Shown: positions 43,793-51,658, numbered from the stretch's first letter. The stretch: 64,000 bases of DNA from Oscillospiraceae bacterium (GCA_017436955.1 JAFSCD010000003.1:62001-126000), one strand, 5' to 3'. A program made the numbers and translations. Notes: a model not told the origin generated them from the sequence alone.

Positions 43793-45775
43793 TTATTTTA
43801 CCTTGCGGAGCACAACAGCGGTGCGGCTGGGAAGATAGATTTGGAAACCATAGGTACCGTCACTTTGCCTGGTTGCTGTGTAACATTCGTGCCAGATGCG
43901 ACCGTCGCCGCCGTAGCAATAGTCATCGGTACTCATAATCACCTGATACTTGCCGGAAGCCGGCACACGCAGCAGGTAGCCTTCGTAGGAATTGCTGTGG
44001 TGGAAATTAAAGGCGAAATACGCACCGCCTTTTTTATACACCAGCACCTTATCATCCTCGTGAAGCTGAAGCTGCTTATCCTGCCCGGAAAGCACCTTTT
44101 GCTTCTTTGCCATGGCGACCATAGCCCTGTCAAAGGCATTCAGGAAGCTGTATTTCAGCGCTTCGTTGTCGGCAAGACTCCACTGCCGGCGGCAGTAATG
44201 ATAGCTCCAGCCGTTGCCCTCTCTGGGGAAGTCGATCCATTCGGGGTGACCGAATTCGTTGCCCATAAAGGTCAGATAGCCTTCGCCACCGAGCGTCATG
44301 GTCAGCAGCCGCAGCATTTTGTGCAGCGCCATAGCCCGGTCAATGGTGATGCTGCGGTAGGATTTGTCCATACCCCAGTACATCTCCTGATCGCACATAC
44401 GGAACATCGCCGTCTTATCGCCGACCAGTGCCTGATCGTGGGATTCCACATAGCCGATGACCTTTTCCCGGGGTCTACGGATGGAAAGCTCGTAGTAAAT
44501 ATTGTTCAGGCTCCAATGCTCGTCAGGAACCTCCTTCAGCAGCTTGATCCACATATCCGGCTCGCCCATAGCCAGCCGGTAATCAAAGCCGACACCGCCT
44601 ACATCAATGGGCAGCGCCAGACCCGGCAGAGCAGAGGTATCCTCCGCAATGGTGATGGCGTTGGGGTTTACCTGACGTACCAGCTCGTTGGCGAGCTGCA
44701 GATAAGTGACGGCGTCAAGATCGGTATTCATGGAAAAATACTGCTTCTGGTCGCTGAATGCTACGCCCAGACCGTGATCCAGATACAGCATGGAGGTAAC
44801 GCCATCAAAGCGGAAGCCGTCAAAATGGAACTCCGTCTGCCAGTACTTGAGGTTGGACAGCAGGAAATTCAGCACCTCGTGCTTGCCGTAGTTGAAGCAT
44901 TTGGTGCCCCAGGCGGTGTGGTTACCTCTGGCACCTTCGTGGAAATACTGATATTCCGAGCCGTCAAACTGATTGATACCCTCACGGGAGTTGGGCGCGG
45001 CGTGGGAATGAACCACGTCCAGCAGTACTGTGATGCCCATTTCGTGGGCGGTATTCACCAGCGCCTTCAGGTCATCCGGCGTGCCGAATTTGGACGACGG
45101 CGCAAAGAAATTGGTAACCTGATACCCAAAGGAGGCATAGTACGGATGCTCCATAACCGCCATGATCTGAATGGTATTGTAGCCCAGCGCCTTGATGCGC
45201 TTTAAGTTGCGGTGACGGAACTCCTGATAGGTGCCGATCCTGCCATCCTCCTGCGCCATCCCGATATGACATTCGTAAATGAACAGATTTTTCTGGGGCT
45301 GGAAGCCGCCGTCTGTCCACGGAAACGGTGCGGTGTGGTAAATTTCGGCGTTCCATTGATGATCGTGGGGGTCTTGCACCACGTAATTGGCATAGGCAGG
45401 GATCCGCTCCAGCTCCTGACCGTTATGGATCACGATGGTGCTGACCTTCTGCCCGTTATGCAGGCTTTCTTTGCCGGGCAGATGAATTTCAAACACGCCG
45501 TTGTCCAGCCGTGTCATGCGGTGGCTGCGGCGGTTCCAGCCGTTGAAATCGCCGGTGAAATACATTTCCTCGGCAGCCGGCGCCCATTCCCGGTAGACCC
45601 AGCCATCCTCCGTGGGATGGATGCCGAAATACAGATGAGCGTTGGCAAAATCCTTCAGGGTCTGACCTTCCGGCAGCAGAGCCGCCTTGGTGGCGACATA
45701 TCTTTCGACCCGAAGCTGCAGATCATCTGCAAAGGGCTGCAGGGAAGGGTCAATGAATGTGATTTTTTGAATCAT
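43793..45775 (-). CDS. glgB: 1,4-alpha-glucan branching enzyme, eukaryotic (GH13_8) type
   Basis: A 660-residue enzyme introducing alpha-1,6 branches into glycogen. CBM48 spans about 55-150 (YREWAPAAEEMYFTGDFNGWN). The GH13 barrel carries YYASFGYQVTNFFAPSS, LLDVVHSHA, FDGFRFDGVTSML (nucleophile Asp, near 323), ITIAEDTSALPG (Glu, near 378) and YVESHDQALVGDK (Asp, near 447). Sequence blocks such as GGEGYLTFMGNEFGHPEW match animal and plant enzymes more closely than the usual bacterial GlgB of about 730 residues. GAAAGGA precedes the ATG. It is second in a minus-strand operon behind an esterase gene; no other glycogen gene is in the window. Confidence 0.92.
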   Translation of the reverse strand: MIQKITFIDPSLQPFADDLQLRVERYVATKAALLPEGQTLKDFANAHLYFGIHPTEDGWVYREWAPAAEEMYFTGDFNGWNRRSHRMTRLDNGVFEIHLPGKESLHNGQKVSTIVIHNGQELERIPAYANYVVQDPHDHQWNAEIYHTAPFPWTDGGFQPQKNLFIYECHIGMAQEDGRIGTYQEFRHRNLKRIKALGYNTIQIMAVMEHPYYASFGYQVTNFFAPSSKFGTPDDLKALVNTAHEMGITVLLDVVHSHAAPNSREGINQFDGSEYQYFHEGARGNHTAWGTKCFNYGKHEVLNFLLSNLKYWQTEFHFDGFRFDGVTSMLYLDHGLGVAFSDQKQYFSMNTDLDAVTYLQLANELVRQVNPNAITIAEDTSALPGLALPIDVGGVGFDYRLAMGEPDMWIKLLKEVPDEHWSLNNIYYELSIRRPREKVIGYVESHDQALVGDKTAMFRMCDQEMYWGMDKSYRSITIDRAMALHKMLRLLTMTLGGEGYLTFMGNEFGHPEWIDFPREGNGWSYHYCRRQWSLADNEALKYSFLNAFDRAMVAMAKKQKVLSGQDKQLQLHEDDKVLVYKKGGAYFAFNFHHSNSYEGYLLRVPASGKYQVIMSTDDYCYGGDGRIWHECYTATRQSDGTYGFQIYLPSRTAVVLRKVK

Positions 45776-45793
45776 AAGGCGATCCTTTCTGCT

Positions 45794-46624
45794 TTACAGC
45801 ATTGCGTTGAGCCAGTTTCTCAATGTGGGCAGCCACTGTGCTGCCAGCTGGGTGTTGGGATCGAGCGGTTCGCAGGTCATATCGTCCGCGGTGGAAAGCC
45901 CGTGGCGACCGTGGGTGTAGATGTGCAGATCGAAGGGGATACCCTTGTCTGCCAGCGCCTTGGCATACAAAATGCTGTTGGCAACCGGAACTACATCGTC
46001 CTGCGCTGTGTGCCAGATAAACGCCGGCGGCGTCTTGTGGCTTACAAGCCGGTCAAGCGAGAAATTCGCTGCATCTTCGTCGGTGATAGTTTCGTGACCG
46101 GTCACATTTCGAATGGTGCTTTCTTCCCGGTATCCGGGTGCGGCGCTGATGACCGGGTAACACAGAATGGACAGCTTGACAGCCTTGCTGTCGGGAAATA
46201 GTGCCCGTACCTCGGGGCAATCGTAGCGGTTGGAATAATGTCCTGCCAGATGCCCGCCGGCGGAGAAGCCCATAATGGCGATGCGTCTTGTATCCACATT
46301 CCATTCCTTTGCGTTTTTGCAGATCAGATCCAGCGCCGCGGCGACCTCGCAAAGCTGGGCAGGGAAGTGGGCACCCCTGCAGGAATAATTCAGGATAAAC
46401 ACACGGTAGCCCCAGGCGAGCAGCTTCAGCGCAACCGGCTCATCCTCACGCTGGCTGCACCAGGAATAGCCGCCGCCGGGGCAGATGAGAACGGCAGGGT
46501 AGCGCTCGTTTTCCCGACCCATTTCGTACATTTTGTTGGGAAGATAGGTGGTCAGGGTCGGATCAATGCTCATATCGGTCAGCGCCGGATAATGGTTTTT
46601 CAGAAAGAAAGTTTCGTGCTGCAT
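45794..46624 (-). CDS. Alpha/beta-hydrolase esterase (acetylesterase/BD-FAE-like)
   Basis: A 276-residue cytoplasmic esterase with no signal peptide. The start is ATG 46624 (MQHETFFLKN) behind AAAGGAGG. The oxyanion region is LICPGGGYSWCS; the nucleophile elbow is IMGFSAGGHLAG; the acid residue is in WHTAQDDVVPVANS; the catalytic His is in YTHGRHGLS. This is the BD-FAE/acetyl xylan esterase type acting on small acylated sugars. Its stop is 18 bases before the branching-enzyme start, so the two are co-transcribed; this suggests carbohydrate work but the substrate is open. Confidence 0.87.
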   Translation of the reverse strand: MQHETFFLKNHYPALTDMSIDPTLTTYLPNKMYEMGRENERYPAVLICPGGGYSWCSQREDEPVALKLLAWGYRVFILNYSCRGAHFPAQLCEVAAALDLICKNAKEWNVDTRRIAIMGFSAGGHLAGHYSNRYDCPEVRALFPDSKAVKLSILCYPVISAAPGYREESTIRNVTGHETITDEDAANFSLDRLVSHKTPPAFIWHTAQDDVVPVANSILYAKALADKGIPFDLHIYTHGRHGLSTADDMTCEPLDPNTQLAAQWLPTLRNWLNAML

Positions 46625-46645
46625 GGCTACCGCCTCCTTTCTATT

Positions 46646-46674
46646 ATCATACGGCAAAAAGAAAGGTGTGTCAA
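46646..46674 (-). promoter_or_regulatory. SigA promoter for esterase-branching enzyme operon
   Basis: Minus strand TTGACA (46669-46674), 17 bases, TATGAT (46646-46651). Confidence 0.82.
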
Positions 46675-46689
46675 TAGATTGCCCTCCGG

Positions 46690-46698
46690 CATAATATA
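46690..46698 (+). promoter_or_regulatory. Possible sporulation-sigma -10 box
   Basis: CATAATATA fits the CATAnnnTA shape of mother-cell or forespore sigma factors, and no SigA -35 stands at a suitable distance. No convincing sporulation -35 was found either, so this rests on one box and on the SpoIID-like product. Confidence 0.3.
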
Positions 46699-46726
46699 TC
46701 CAGTAAAAGCAAAAGGAGGGATTTCT

Positions 46727-47104
46727 TTGCCATCAGTAGGCTACATACAAGTACACGCCTATTCAAGCTACGCCCAGCTTCCGCTGAAGGATGTTGCCAT
46801 TTCCGTGACCGCCGGGGATGGCACCGTGCTTGCGATGCGTCTGACAGACAGAAGCGGCAGGATCACACCCGTTGAGGTGCCGGTACCGGAGCTGGCGGAA
46901 AGTCTGTCGCCCGGTAACGCAGCGCCCTTTACGCCGGTCATGCTTTACGCAAGGCTGGATGGCTACGAGCAGATACAGATCGACAATCTGCAGGTGTTCG
47001 CTGATACGGTTACGGTGCAGGATCTGGAGATGATTCCGCTGTCGGAATTGCCGTCTCTTTGGAGCAAATCCGAAACCTTCCTGACACCGCCCCAGAACCT
47101 GTAG
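46727..47104 (+). CDS. Uncharacterised beta-rich protein, first gene of PG-binding operon
   Basis: A 125-residue protein. The start is TTG 46727, 8 bases after AAAGGAGGG; upstream extension runs into the divergent promoter. It reads PSVGYIQVHAYSSYAQLPLKDVAISVT, then TDRSGRITPVEVPVP and YARLDGYEQIQIDNLQVF. This resembles a single carboxypeptidase-regulatory/transthyretin-like beta-sandwich, with a conserved end LPSLWSKSETFLTPPQNL. No signal peptide. It lies 11 bases before the SpoIID-like gene. I cannot name a function; spore or wall-associated work is inferred from the operon. Confidence 0.65.
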   Translation: MPSVGYIQVHAYSSYAQLPLKDVAISVTAGDGTVLAMRLTDRSGRITPVEVPVPELAESLSPGNAAPFTPVMLYARLDGYEQIQIDNLQVFADTVTVQDLEMIPLSELPSLWSKSETFLTPPQNL

Positions 47105-47115
47105 GAGGTGCCGTT

Positions 47116-48357
47116 ATGCCCACTGTCATACCCTTTGTACCCCAGAATATTACGGTGCATCTGGGCTCGCCCAGCTCCAATGCGGCTAATGTGACCGTAC
47201 CATTCGTTGACTATGTAAAAAACGTGGCATCCAGCGAGATCTATCCCACCTGGGATGACAGCGCCCTGCGCGCCAATATACTTGCCATCACATCCTTTGC
47301 GCTGAACAGAGTCTACACCGAGTTTTACCGCAGCCGGGGATATGACTTTGATATCACCAATTCCACCGCCATTGACCAGGCGTTTGTCAACGGCAGGGCG
47401 TATTTCGACAGGATATCCCGGATCGCTGACGAGCTGTTCAATGATTATCTGCGGCGTCCCGGTTTCGTGGAGCCGCTGGCGGCAAAATTCTGCAACGGTA
47501 CCACCGTGACCTGCGAGGGCTTAAGCCAGTGGGGCAGCCAGAACCTTGCCCAGCAGGGCTTAAATTCCACCCAGATCCTGCGGAACTATTACGGGAATGT
47601 GGAGATCGTCAATAACGCACCCATCCGTGGCATTACATCGTCCTATCCCGGCGCGCCGCTGCGCAGAGGAAGCTCCGGACCTTCCGTAGTGGTGATCCAG
47701 GTGGAGCTGAACCGCATTTCCCAGAACTACCCGGCGATCCCAAAAATACCTGCCGTAGACGGTATTTTCGGCAGCAGGACGGAGGCTGCGGTGCGCAAAT
47801 TCCAGGAGATATTCGACCTGACCCCAGACGGTATCGTGGGTCCTGCCACCTGGTACGCCCTGGTGCGGCTGTATACGGCGGTCACCAATCTTGGTGAGCT
47901 GCGAAGCAACGGTCAGCAGTTTTATTCCATCAACTGGTCGTATCCCAATTCCCTTGAGGAGGGCGCTACGGGCGACAAGGTGCGGCATCTGCAGTATATG
48001 CTGTCAGTGCTTTCGGCGTATATCAACAATATACCGTCTGTGGATGTTGACGGTATCTTCGGACCGGCTACGGAAAACGCGGTGATTGCAGCCCAGCGGT
48101 ATTTCGGTCTGCCCCAGACCGGCGTGGTGGATGCGGATACGTGGGATGAGATATACGATCAGTTTTCCGGCATTGAGAATACCAGCCTGCGAAACGCGGA
48201 AAGCTTCCCGAGACAAGCGGATAACGCCGTTACCGCCTTTGCCCCCAATAATAACAGCCGTACAAGATATGCCCGCTCCACGACGCTGACCCAGTTCCCC
48301 GGCAGGGAGCTTTCGCCGGGTCAGCGGGATCCGATCGCGCAGGAGGTGATTCGATGA
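47116..48357 (+). CDS. SpoIID/LytB-like domain protein with two PG-binding domains
   Basis: A 413-residue protein. Residues about 30-175 resemble the SpoIID amidase-enhancer/lytic transglycosylase domain: YVKNVASSEIYPTW (a Glu as in SpoIID), ALRANILAITSFALNRVYTE, then CEGLSQWGSQNLAQQG and STQILRNYYGNVEI. Two PG_binding_1 domains follow (about 180-260 with VDGIFGSRTEAAVRKFQ, and 290-365 with VDGIFGPATENAVIAAQ), then an Asn/Arg-rich tail. No signal peptide is seen, so if it acts on the wall it may be exposed only on mother-cell lysis or in the spore. AGGAGG precedes the ATG; the stop overlaps the next start (ATGA). Confidence 0.8.
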   Translation: MPTVIPFVPQNITVHLGSPSSNAANVTVPFVDYVKNVASSEIYPTWDDSALRANILAITSFALNRVYTEFYRSRGYDFDITNSTAIDQAFVNGRAYFDRISRIADELFNDYLRRPGFVEPLAAKFCNGTTVTCEGLSQWGSQNLAQQGLNSTQILRNYYGNVEIVNNAPIRGITSSYPGAPLRRGSSGPSVVVIQVELNRISQNYPAIPKIPAVDGIFGSRTEAAVRKFQEIFDLTPDGIVGPATWYALVRLYTAVTNLGELRSNGQQFYSINWSYPNSLEEGATGDKVRHLQYMLSVLSAYINNIPSVDVDGIFGPATENAVIAAQRYFGLPQTGVVDADTWDEIYDQFSGIENTSLRNAESFPRQADNAVTAFAPNNNSRTRYARSTTLTQFPGRELSPGQRDPIAQEVIR

Positions 48358-48887
48358 GACCGGATGAAACCTTTGTAGGTCAGCCGATACGAAGCCTGCA
48401 GCAGATGCTGCGTGTCATCGGCGAGAATGATGACCGGCTGCCCGGTGTTGTGCCGGACGGTATTTACGGAAATGATACGGTGCGCGCGGTTTCCGCGTTT
48501 CAGCGCAGCGCAGGTCTGCCGGTGACGGGAATCGCGGATCAGGATACCTGGGAAGCCATCGTTGCCCGGTATGAGCCGGCGCTGGTGGAGCAGGATAAGG
48601 CGCAGCCGCTGCAGATCATTCTTGACCCGGGTCAGGTGATCCGCCGCGGAGAGCGCAATCCCAATCTTTATATCGTTCAGGCGATCCTAATCGTTTTGTC
48701 GCGGCAGTATCCGGGGATCACCGAGCCGGGGATGAGCGGCGTGCTGGATCTGGCAACCGCGGATTCCATATCGTCTTTTCAGCAGATGAATCTGATCCCG
48801 GTGACCGGGGAACTGGATAAGCATACATGGAAACGGCTGGCGCTGCACTATCCCATAGCGGCGAATGCGCTGCTGCAGAGGGAATAA
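48354..48887 (+). CDS. Peptidoglycan-binding domain protein (two PGB domains)
   Basis: A 177-residue protein made of two PG_binding_1 repeats: about 10-75 (IRSLQQMLRVIGEND, VPDGIYGNDTVRAVSAFQ, LPVTGIADQDTWEAIV) and about 100-170 (LYIVQAILIVLSRQY, LDLATADSISSFQQM, GELDKHTWKRLALHY). No catalytic domain or signal peptide. It overlaps the upstream SpoIID-like gene by 4 bases, so the two are made together and probably form a complex on the same glycan. Confidence 0.83.
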   Translation: MRPDETFVGQPIRSLQQMLRVIGENDDRLPGVVPDGIYGNDTVRAVSAFQRSAGLPVTGIADQDTWEAIVARYEPALVEQDKAQPLQIILDPGQVIRRGERNPNLYIVQAILIVLSRQYPGITEPGMSGVLDLATADSISSFQQMNLIPVTGELDKHTWKRLALHYPIAANALLQRE

Positions 48888-48930
48888 CCGAACAAATTGG
48901 AAAATTATTATTAATTTGTTGTAAAGTCCC

Positions 48931-48959
48931 TTGATTATTGGAGTCCGCAGACATATAAT
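48931..48959 (+). promoter_or_regulatory. SigA promoter for pgsA
   Basis: TTGATT (48931-48936), 17 bases, TATAAT (48954-48959). Confidence 0.82.
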
Positions 48960-48996
48960 ATACTTTGTTGTAAGTGCAACCAACGGAGGAAATTAC

Positions 48997-49590
48997 ATGT
49001 TCGCAAAAGACTGGAAAAAAGACTTGTTTACAATTCCAAATGTGCTCAGTCTGTTCCGGCTGGTGCTGATCCCCATTTACGTCGTTTTGTATCTGAACGC
49101 GCAGAAGCCGGAGGATTATTTTACCGCCGCGGCGATCCTGGCGGTCTCCTGCCTGACGGATCTGATCGACGGTAAGATCGCGCGGCACTTTAATATGATC
49201 TCCAACACCGGTAAGATCTTGGATCCCCTGGCGGATAAGGCGACCCAGTTTGCGCTGATCGTCTGTCTGCTGATCCGGCGCTGGAATCCGGTTTTACTGC
49301 TGCTGACGGTGCTGTTTGTGGTCAAGGAGCTGTTTCAGGGGATCGCCGGCCTGCTGATCCTGCGCAAGGGTAAGATCCTGAAAGGCGCATTGATCGCCGG
49401 CAAGGTCAGTACGGCTGTTTTGTTCGTCAGCCTCATCGTGCTGGTACTGATCCCCGATATCAGCAAAACGGCGGAATATATCATTACGGGTATTGACATT
49501 ACGGTGCTGCTGATCTCCTTTATCAGCTACGTGCGGATGTATTACACCCACAGCCCAATGATCCAGTCTATTGACGAAAGTAAAGAATAA
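48997..49590 (+). CDS. pgsA: CDP-alcohol phosphatidyltransferase (PgsA-like)
   Basis: A 197-residue membrane enzyme with about six helices. The family signature is intact in SCLTDLIDGKIARHF followed by TGKILDPLADK (pattern DG-AR-G-D-D). It most likely makes phosphatidylglycerol phosphate from CDP-diacylglycerol (from cdsA, 31821) and glycerol 3-phosphate; cardiolipin-type synthases share the motif. The start is ATG 48997 behind GGAGGA; upstream in-frame codons overlap the promoter. Confidence 0.88.
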   Translation: MFAKDWKKDLFTIPNVLSLFRLVLIPIYVVLYLNAQKPEDYFTAAAILAVSCLTDLIDGKIARHFNMISNTGKILDPLADKATQFALIVCLLIRRWNPVLLLLTVLFVVKELFQGIAGLLILRKGKILKGALIAGKVSTAVLFVSLIVLVLIPDISKTAEYIITGIDITVLLISFISYVRMYYTHSPMIQSIDESKE

Positions 49591-49593
49591 ATT

Positions 49594-49625
49594 AACGGCA
49601 GCTCTTTCGAGCTGCCGTTCGTTTA
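49594..49625. terminator. Terminator between pgsA and XRE gene
   Basis: AACGGCAGCTC / GAGCTGCCGTT stem with TTTC loop between convergent genes; T-tract is short (CGTTTATT). Confidence 0.7.
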
Positions 49626-50528
49626 TTCCGTTCGTTTCATTCTGACCGGGATCAGGATCGCAAGTAGAACGATCGACAAACCTCTTGCGCAAATACCGAT
49701 CATACCGTAATACTGCAGGGGGAATGAGAGAAGAAATAGGGTCATAGCCAGACAGTAGCAGATCTTTGTCCACAGCGGCCATTGCTTGAAAGGCTGTCGT
49801 TCCTGGCGCTGCCTGACGAATTTGAGCTTATGCAGCCGCTTCAGGCTTTGACAGCAGACAAAGATACAAACGCACAGGGTCATAAGTATAAAGGTAACTG
49901 CGAAAAGAATATCTCCGGCAATGCCGTTTATGAATTCTGCAGGAGCAATGCAAACGATTGTGATAAGGATCGCAAACAGACTCAAAATAGAGGCGACCGA
50001 AATTGCGTTCCACTTTCTGATCAGTGAGATATACCGTTCATCGCAGACCGCAGCATTGGATATAATTATGCGCCGGAAATTACCCCTGTGTATGATATAC
50101 GAAGTAAGGGAAATAACAAAGGCGATGATAATGCCAACAGAGCCAAGAGGACCGATCCACTCGTCGTCAACTGCAAAGCTAGCGATCACAAAGATAAAGT
50201 CAAACAAAATTAACGGCATTGTGATGACCAGAGAAAGAGCTGCAGCAGTGCGCATCGCAGCCTTTCGCTTCTGAACACACAGCAGATTTTTCAGATTTTC
50301 AAGCTCTGAATCCTGCTCGATCCGCTTGCAGGCGAAAAGCTCCTCAACAGTAACGCCCAGTATGTCGGCAAGCCTAGACAGCAGCGAGGTGTTGGGTTTT
50401 GCGCTGCCGGTTTCCCACTTGGAAACGGCTTTGTTGGTTACACCCAGCATTTCGCCCAGCTGTGCCTGGGATAATCCCTTTTCCGTTCGCAGTTGGTACA
50501 GAAAATTGCCAAAGGCATAGTCATTCAT
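49623..50528 (-). CDS. Membrane-anchored XRE-family regulator
   Basis: A 301-residue protein. The N-terminal helix-turn-helix (about 8-62: LRTEKGLSQAQLGEMLGVTNKAVSKWE) is of the Cro/CI type. A short linker is followed by about six membrane helices (e.g. LSLVITMPLILFDFIFVIAS, ILSLFAILITIVCIAPAEF, LCYCLAMTLFLLSFPL-like). This design, a DNA-binding domain tied to an integral membrane domain, suggests sensing at the membrane. Start ATG 50528 after AAGAAGGTGACC. It is monocistronic with its own promoter. Neither ligand nor targets can be told. Confidence 0.85.
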   Translation of the reverse strand: MNDYAFGNFLYQLRTEKGLSQAQLGEMLGVTNKAVSKWETGSAKPNTSLLSRLADILGVTVEELFACKRIEQDSELENLKNLLCVQKRKAAMRTAAALSLVITMPLILFDFIFVIASFAVDDEWIGPLGSVGIIIAFVISLTSYIIHRGNFRRIIISNAAVCDERYISLIRKWNAISVASILSLFAILITIVCIAPAEFINGIAGDILFAVTFILMTLCVCIFVCCQSLKRLHKLKFVRQRQERQPFKQWPLWTKICYCLAMTLFLLSFPLQYYGMIGICARGLSIVLLAILIPVRMKRTE

Positions 50529-50555
50529 ACGGTCACCTTCTTTCAGCTTGAGTTA

Positions 50556-50583
50556 ATTATATCGCAAGGGTGCCATTTTGCAA
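50556..50583 (-). promoter_or_regulatory. SigA promoter for membrane XRE gene
   Basis: Minus strand TTGCAA (50578-50583), 16 bases, TATAAT (50556-50561). Confidence 0.7.
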
Positions 50584-50742
50584 TAGGCTGACTGTCTCTT
50601 TTTGGTAGATTGTGGCTTGGCGGCATAGTGTTGGGATTTGTTTGCATCGCTGGATTTTAGATTTTCTATTACCCAGCATATTTGATTTCTGTCCACATCC
50701 GCAAGGGATGCGTCCAGAAACCAAAGGATTCTCCCACGGACT

Positions 50743-50790
50743 AAAGAAGTGTCCACCGGACACTTCTTTACACCAGTGTGCGCACTGGTG
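50743..50790. repeat. Two adjacent perfect stem-loops in tRNA-Pro downstream region
   Basis: AAGAAGTGTCC-ACC-GGACACTTCTT (50744-50768) followed after 2 bases by CACCAGTG-TGCG-CACTGGTG (50771-50790). No T-tract and no coding frame of credible quality. The rest of the 50584-50816 gap shows nothing else I can assign. Confidence 0.75.
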
Positions 50791-50816
50791 CCGTCCTTTC
50801 GAATCCCAACGCAGAC

Positions 50817-50853
50817 CAAAAAAATAATGGGTGCCAAAGCACCCATTATTTTT
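50817..50853 (-). terminator. Terminator of tRNA-Pro(CGG)
   Basis: AAAAAATAATGGGTGC / GCACCCATTATTTTTT long stem with a CAAA loop directly behind the encoded CCA. Confidence 0.9.
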
Positions 50854-50930
50854 TGGTCGGAGTGTCGGGATTCGAACCCGAGGCCTCTTGGACCCGAACC
50901 AAGCGCGATACCAAACTTCGCCACACCCCG
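50854..50930 (-). tRNA. tRNA-Pro(CGG)
   Basis: A 77-base tRNA on the minus strand. The acceptor CGGGGTG pairs with CACTCCG (one G-U), discriminator A, CCA encoded. The anticodon arm CTTGG-TTCGGGT-CCAAG gives CGG. The T arm is TCGGG-TTCGAAT-CCCGA. Confidence 0.96.
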
Positions 50931-50941
50931 TTAGCTTGCTT

Positions 50942-50970
50942 ATTATAATGAAATATTGAGTTGTTGTCAA
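50942..50970 (-). promoter_or_regulatory. SigA promoter for tRNA-Pro(CGG)
   Basis: Minus strand TTGACA (50965-50970), 17 bases, TATAAT (50942-50947): a consensus promoter. Confidence 0.9.
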
Positions 50971-50990
50971 GCCCTGCCGGGTGCTTTTTC

Positions 50991-51018
50991 GAATATCCCT
51001 GCGTCATATCCATATTGT
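50991..51018 (+). promoter_or_regulatory. Possible SigE-type (mother-cell) promoter
   Basis: GAATATC (50991-50997, 6 of 7 to the SigE -35 KMATATT), 13 bases, CATATTGT (51011-51018, partial match to CATACAHT). No SigA promoter precedes the small membrane/protease pair. Confidence 0.35.
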
Positions 51019-51036
51019 ATACGGGAGGGGATGGAA

Positions 51037-51279
51037 ATGGGCTACCGAATCGTCTACGGCAAGGACAAACGCCGCTTTTCAATAAAATATAAACCGCTGC
51101 TGGTGATTGGCGCAATTTGCGCTGCCGCGTTATTGCTCTCGTATTTTGCACGCAGTATCCGCTTGCCGGAGGCAGCCTTGGAGAATATGGTGGAAGCCGT
51201 CCGCAGCGGTGAATCGTTAACGGATGCGATCACCGCCTTTTGCCGTGAGATCATAGCCGATGCGCAAAATTTCTGTTAG
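51037..51279 (+). CDS. Small single-helix membrane protein, partner of M50 protease
   Basis: An 80-residue protein of unknown family. The start is ATG 51037, 6 bases after GGGAGGGG (an ATG at 51031 abuts the ribosome site). It has a basic cytoplasmic start (MGYRIVYGKDKRRFSIKYK), one helix (LLVIGAICAAALLLSYFA), then a short soluble part LPEAALENMVEAVRSGESL ending in ADAQNFC. It overlaps the protease gene by 20 bases. It could anchor or inhibit the protease, but this is inferred from coupling alone. Confidence 0.65.
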   Translation: MGYRIVYGKDKRRFSIKYKPLLVIGAICAAALLLSYFARSIRLPEAALENMVEAVRSGESLTDAITAFCREIIADAQNFC

Positions 51280-51658
51280 CCCCTGGGTCTGTGTGTACGC
51301 GGCGCTGACGATCCTGCTTTTGCCGCTGAAATGGATATTGGCTGCCTTTATTGCCGCCGTATTTCACGAATTTTGTCATATTCTCGCGGTGCATCTTTGC
51401 GACGGCAGGTTGCGGGAATTTCGCATCGGCGGCAGGGGAGCGGTACTGCATTGTGACGGTATGACGACCGGCAGAACGCTTGTTTGCGTGCTGGCCGGAC
51501 CGCTCGGCAGCTTGCTTCTGGTGACGTTATTTCGCTGGATCCCACGCATCGCTATCTGTGCGTTGTTCCAGGCTGCGTATAATCTGCTGCCCATATATCC
51601 ACTGGACGGGGGCAGAGCCGTAAGGTGTATTAGCACCGCACTGAAAAATAGACCTTGA
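51260..51658 (+). CDS. Minimal site-2 protease-like (M50) membrane protein, SpoIVFB-like
   Basis: A 132-residue integral membrane protein reduced to the protease core. FHEFCHILAVHLC carries the HExxH zinc motif and LLPIYPLDGGRAVRC the third ligand (DGGRA), with about four helices. Usual M50 enzymes are 200-400 residues with PDZ or CBS domains; none is present here. The short core, an upstream membrane partner and a SigE-like promoter recall the B. subtilis spoIVF operon, whose protease activates SigK, but the role here is inference. It overlaps the upstream gene by 20 bases. Confidence 0.78.
   Translation: MRKISVSPWVCVYAALTILLLPLKWILAAFIAAVFHEFCHILAVHLCDGRLREFRIGGRGAVLHCDGMTTGRTLVCVLAGPLGSLLLVTLFRWIPRIAICALFQAAYNLLPIYPLDGGRAVRCISTALKNRP

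Noticed and set aside
46238..46726. Long N-terminal extension of the first PG-binding-operon gene
   Set aside because: It would overlap the divergent esterase gene and its promoter; TTG 46727 has a strong ribosome site.
50797..50820. Sequence TTTCGAATCCCAACG ending near GACCA, considered as the 3' end of a decayed tRNA
   Set aside because: The T stem does not pair on either side and no acceptor partner exists upstream; similarity is limited to the T-loop-like string.
50557..50970. Short open frames running through tRNA-Pro(CGG)
   Set aside because: They are translations of the tRNA and its hairpins; no ribosome site or conserved protein feature.
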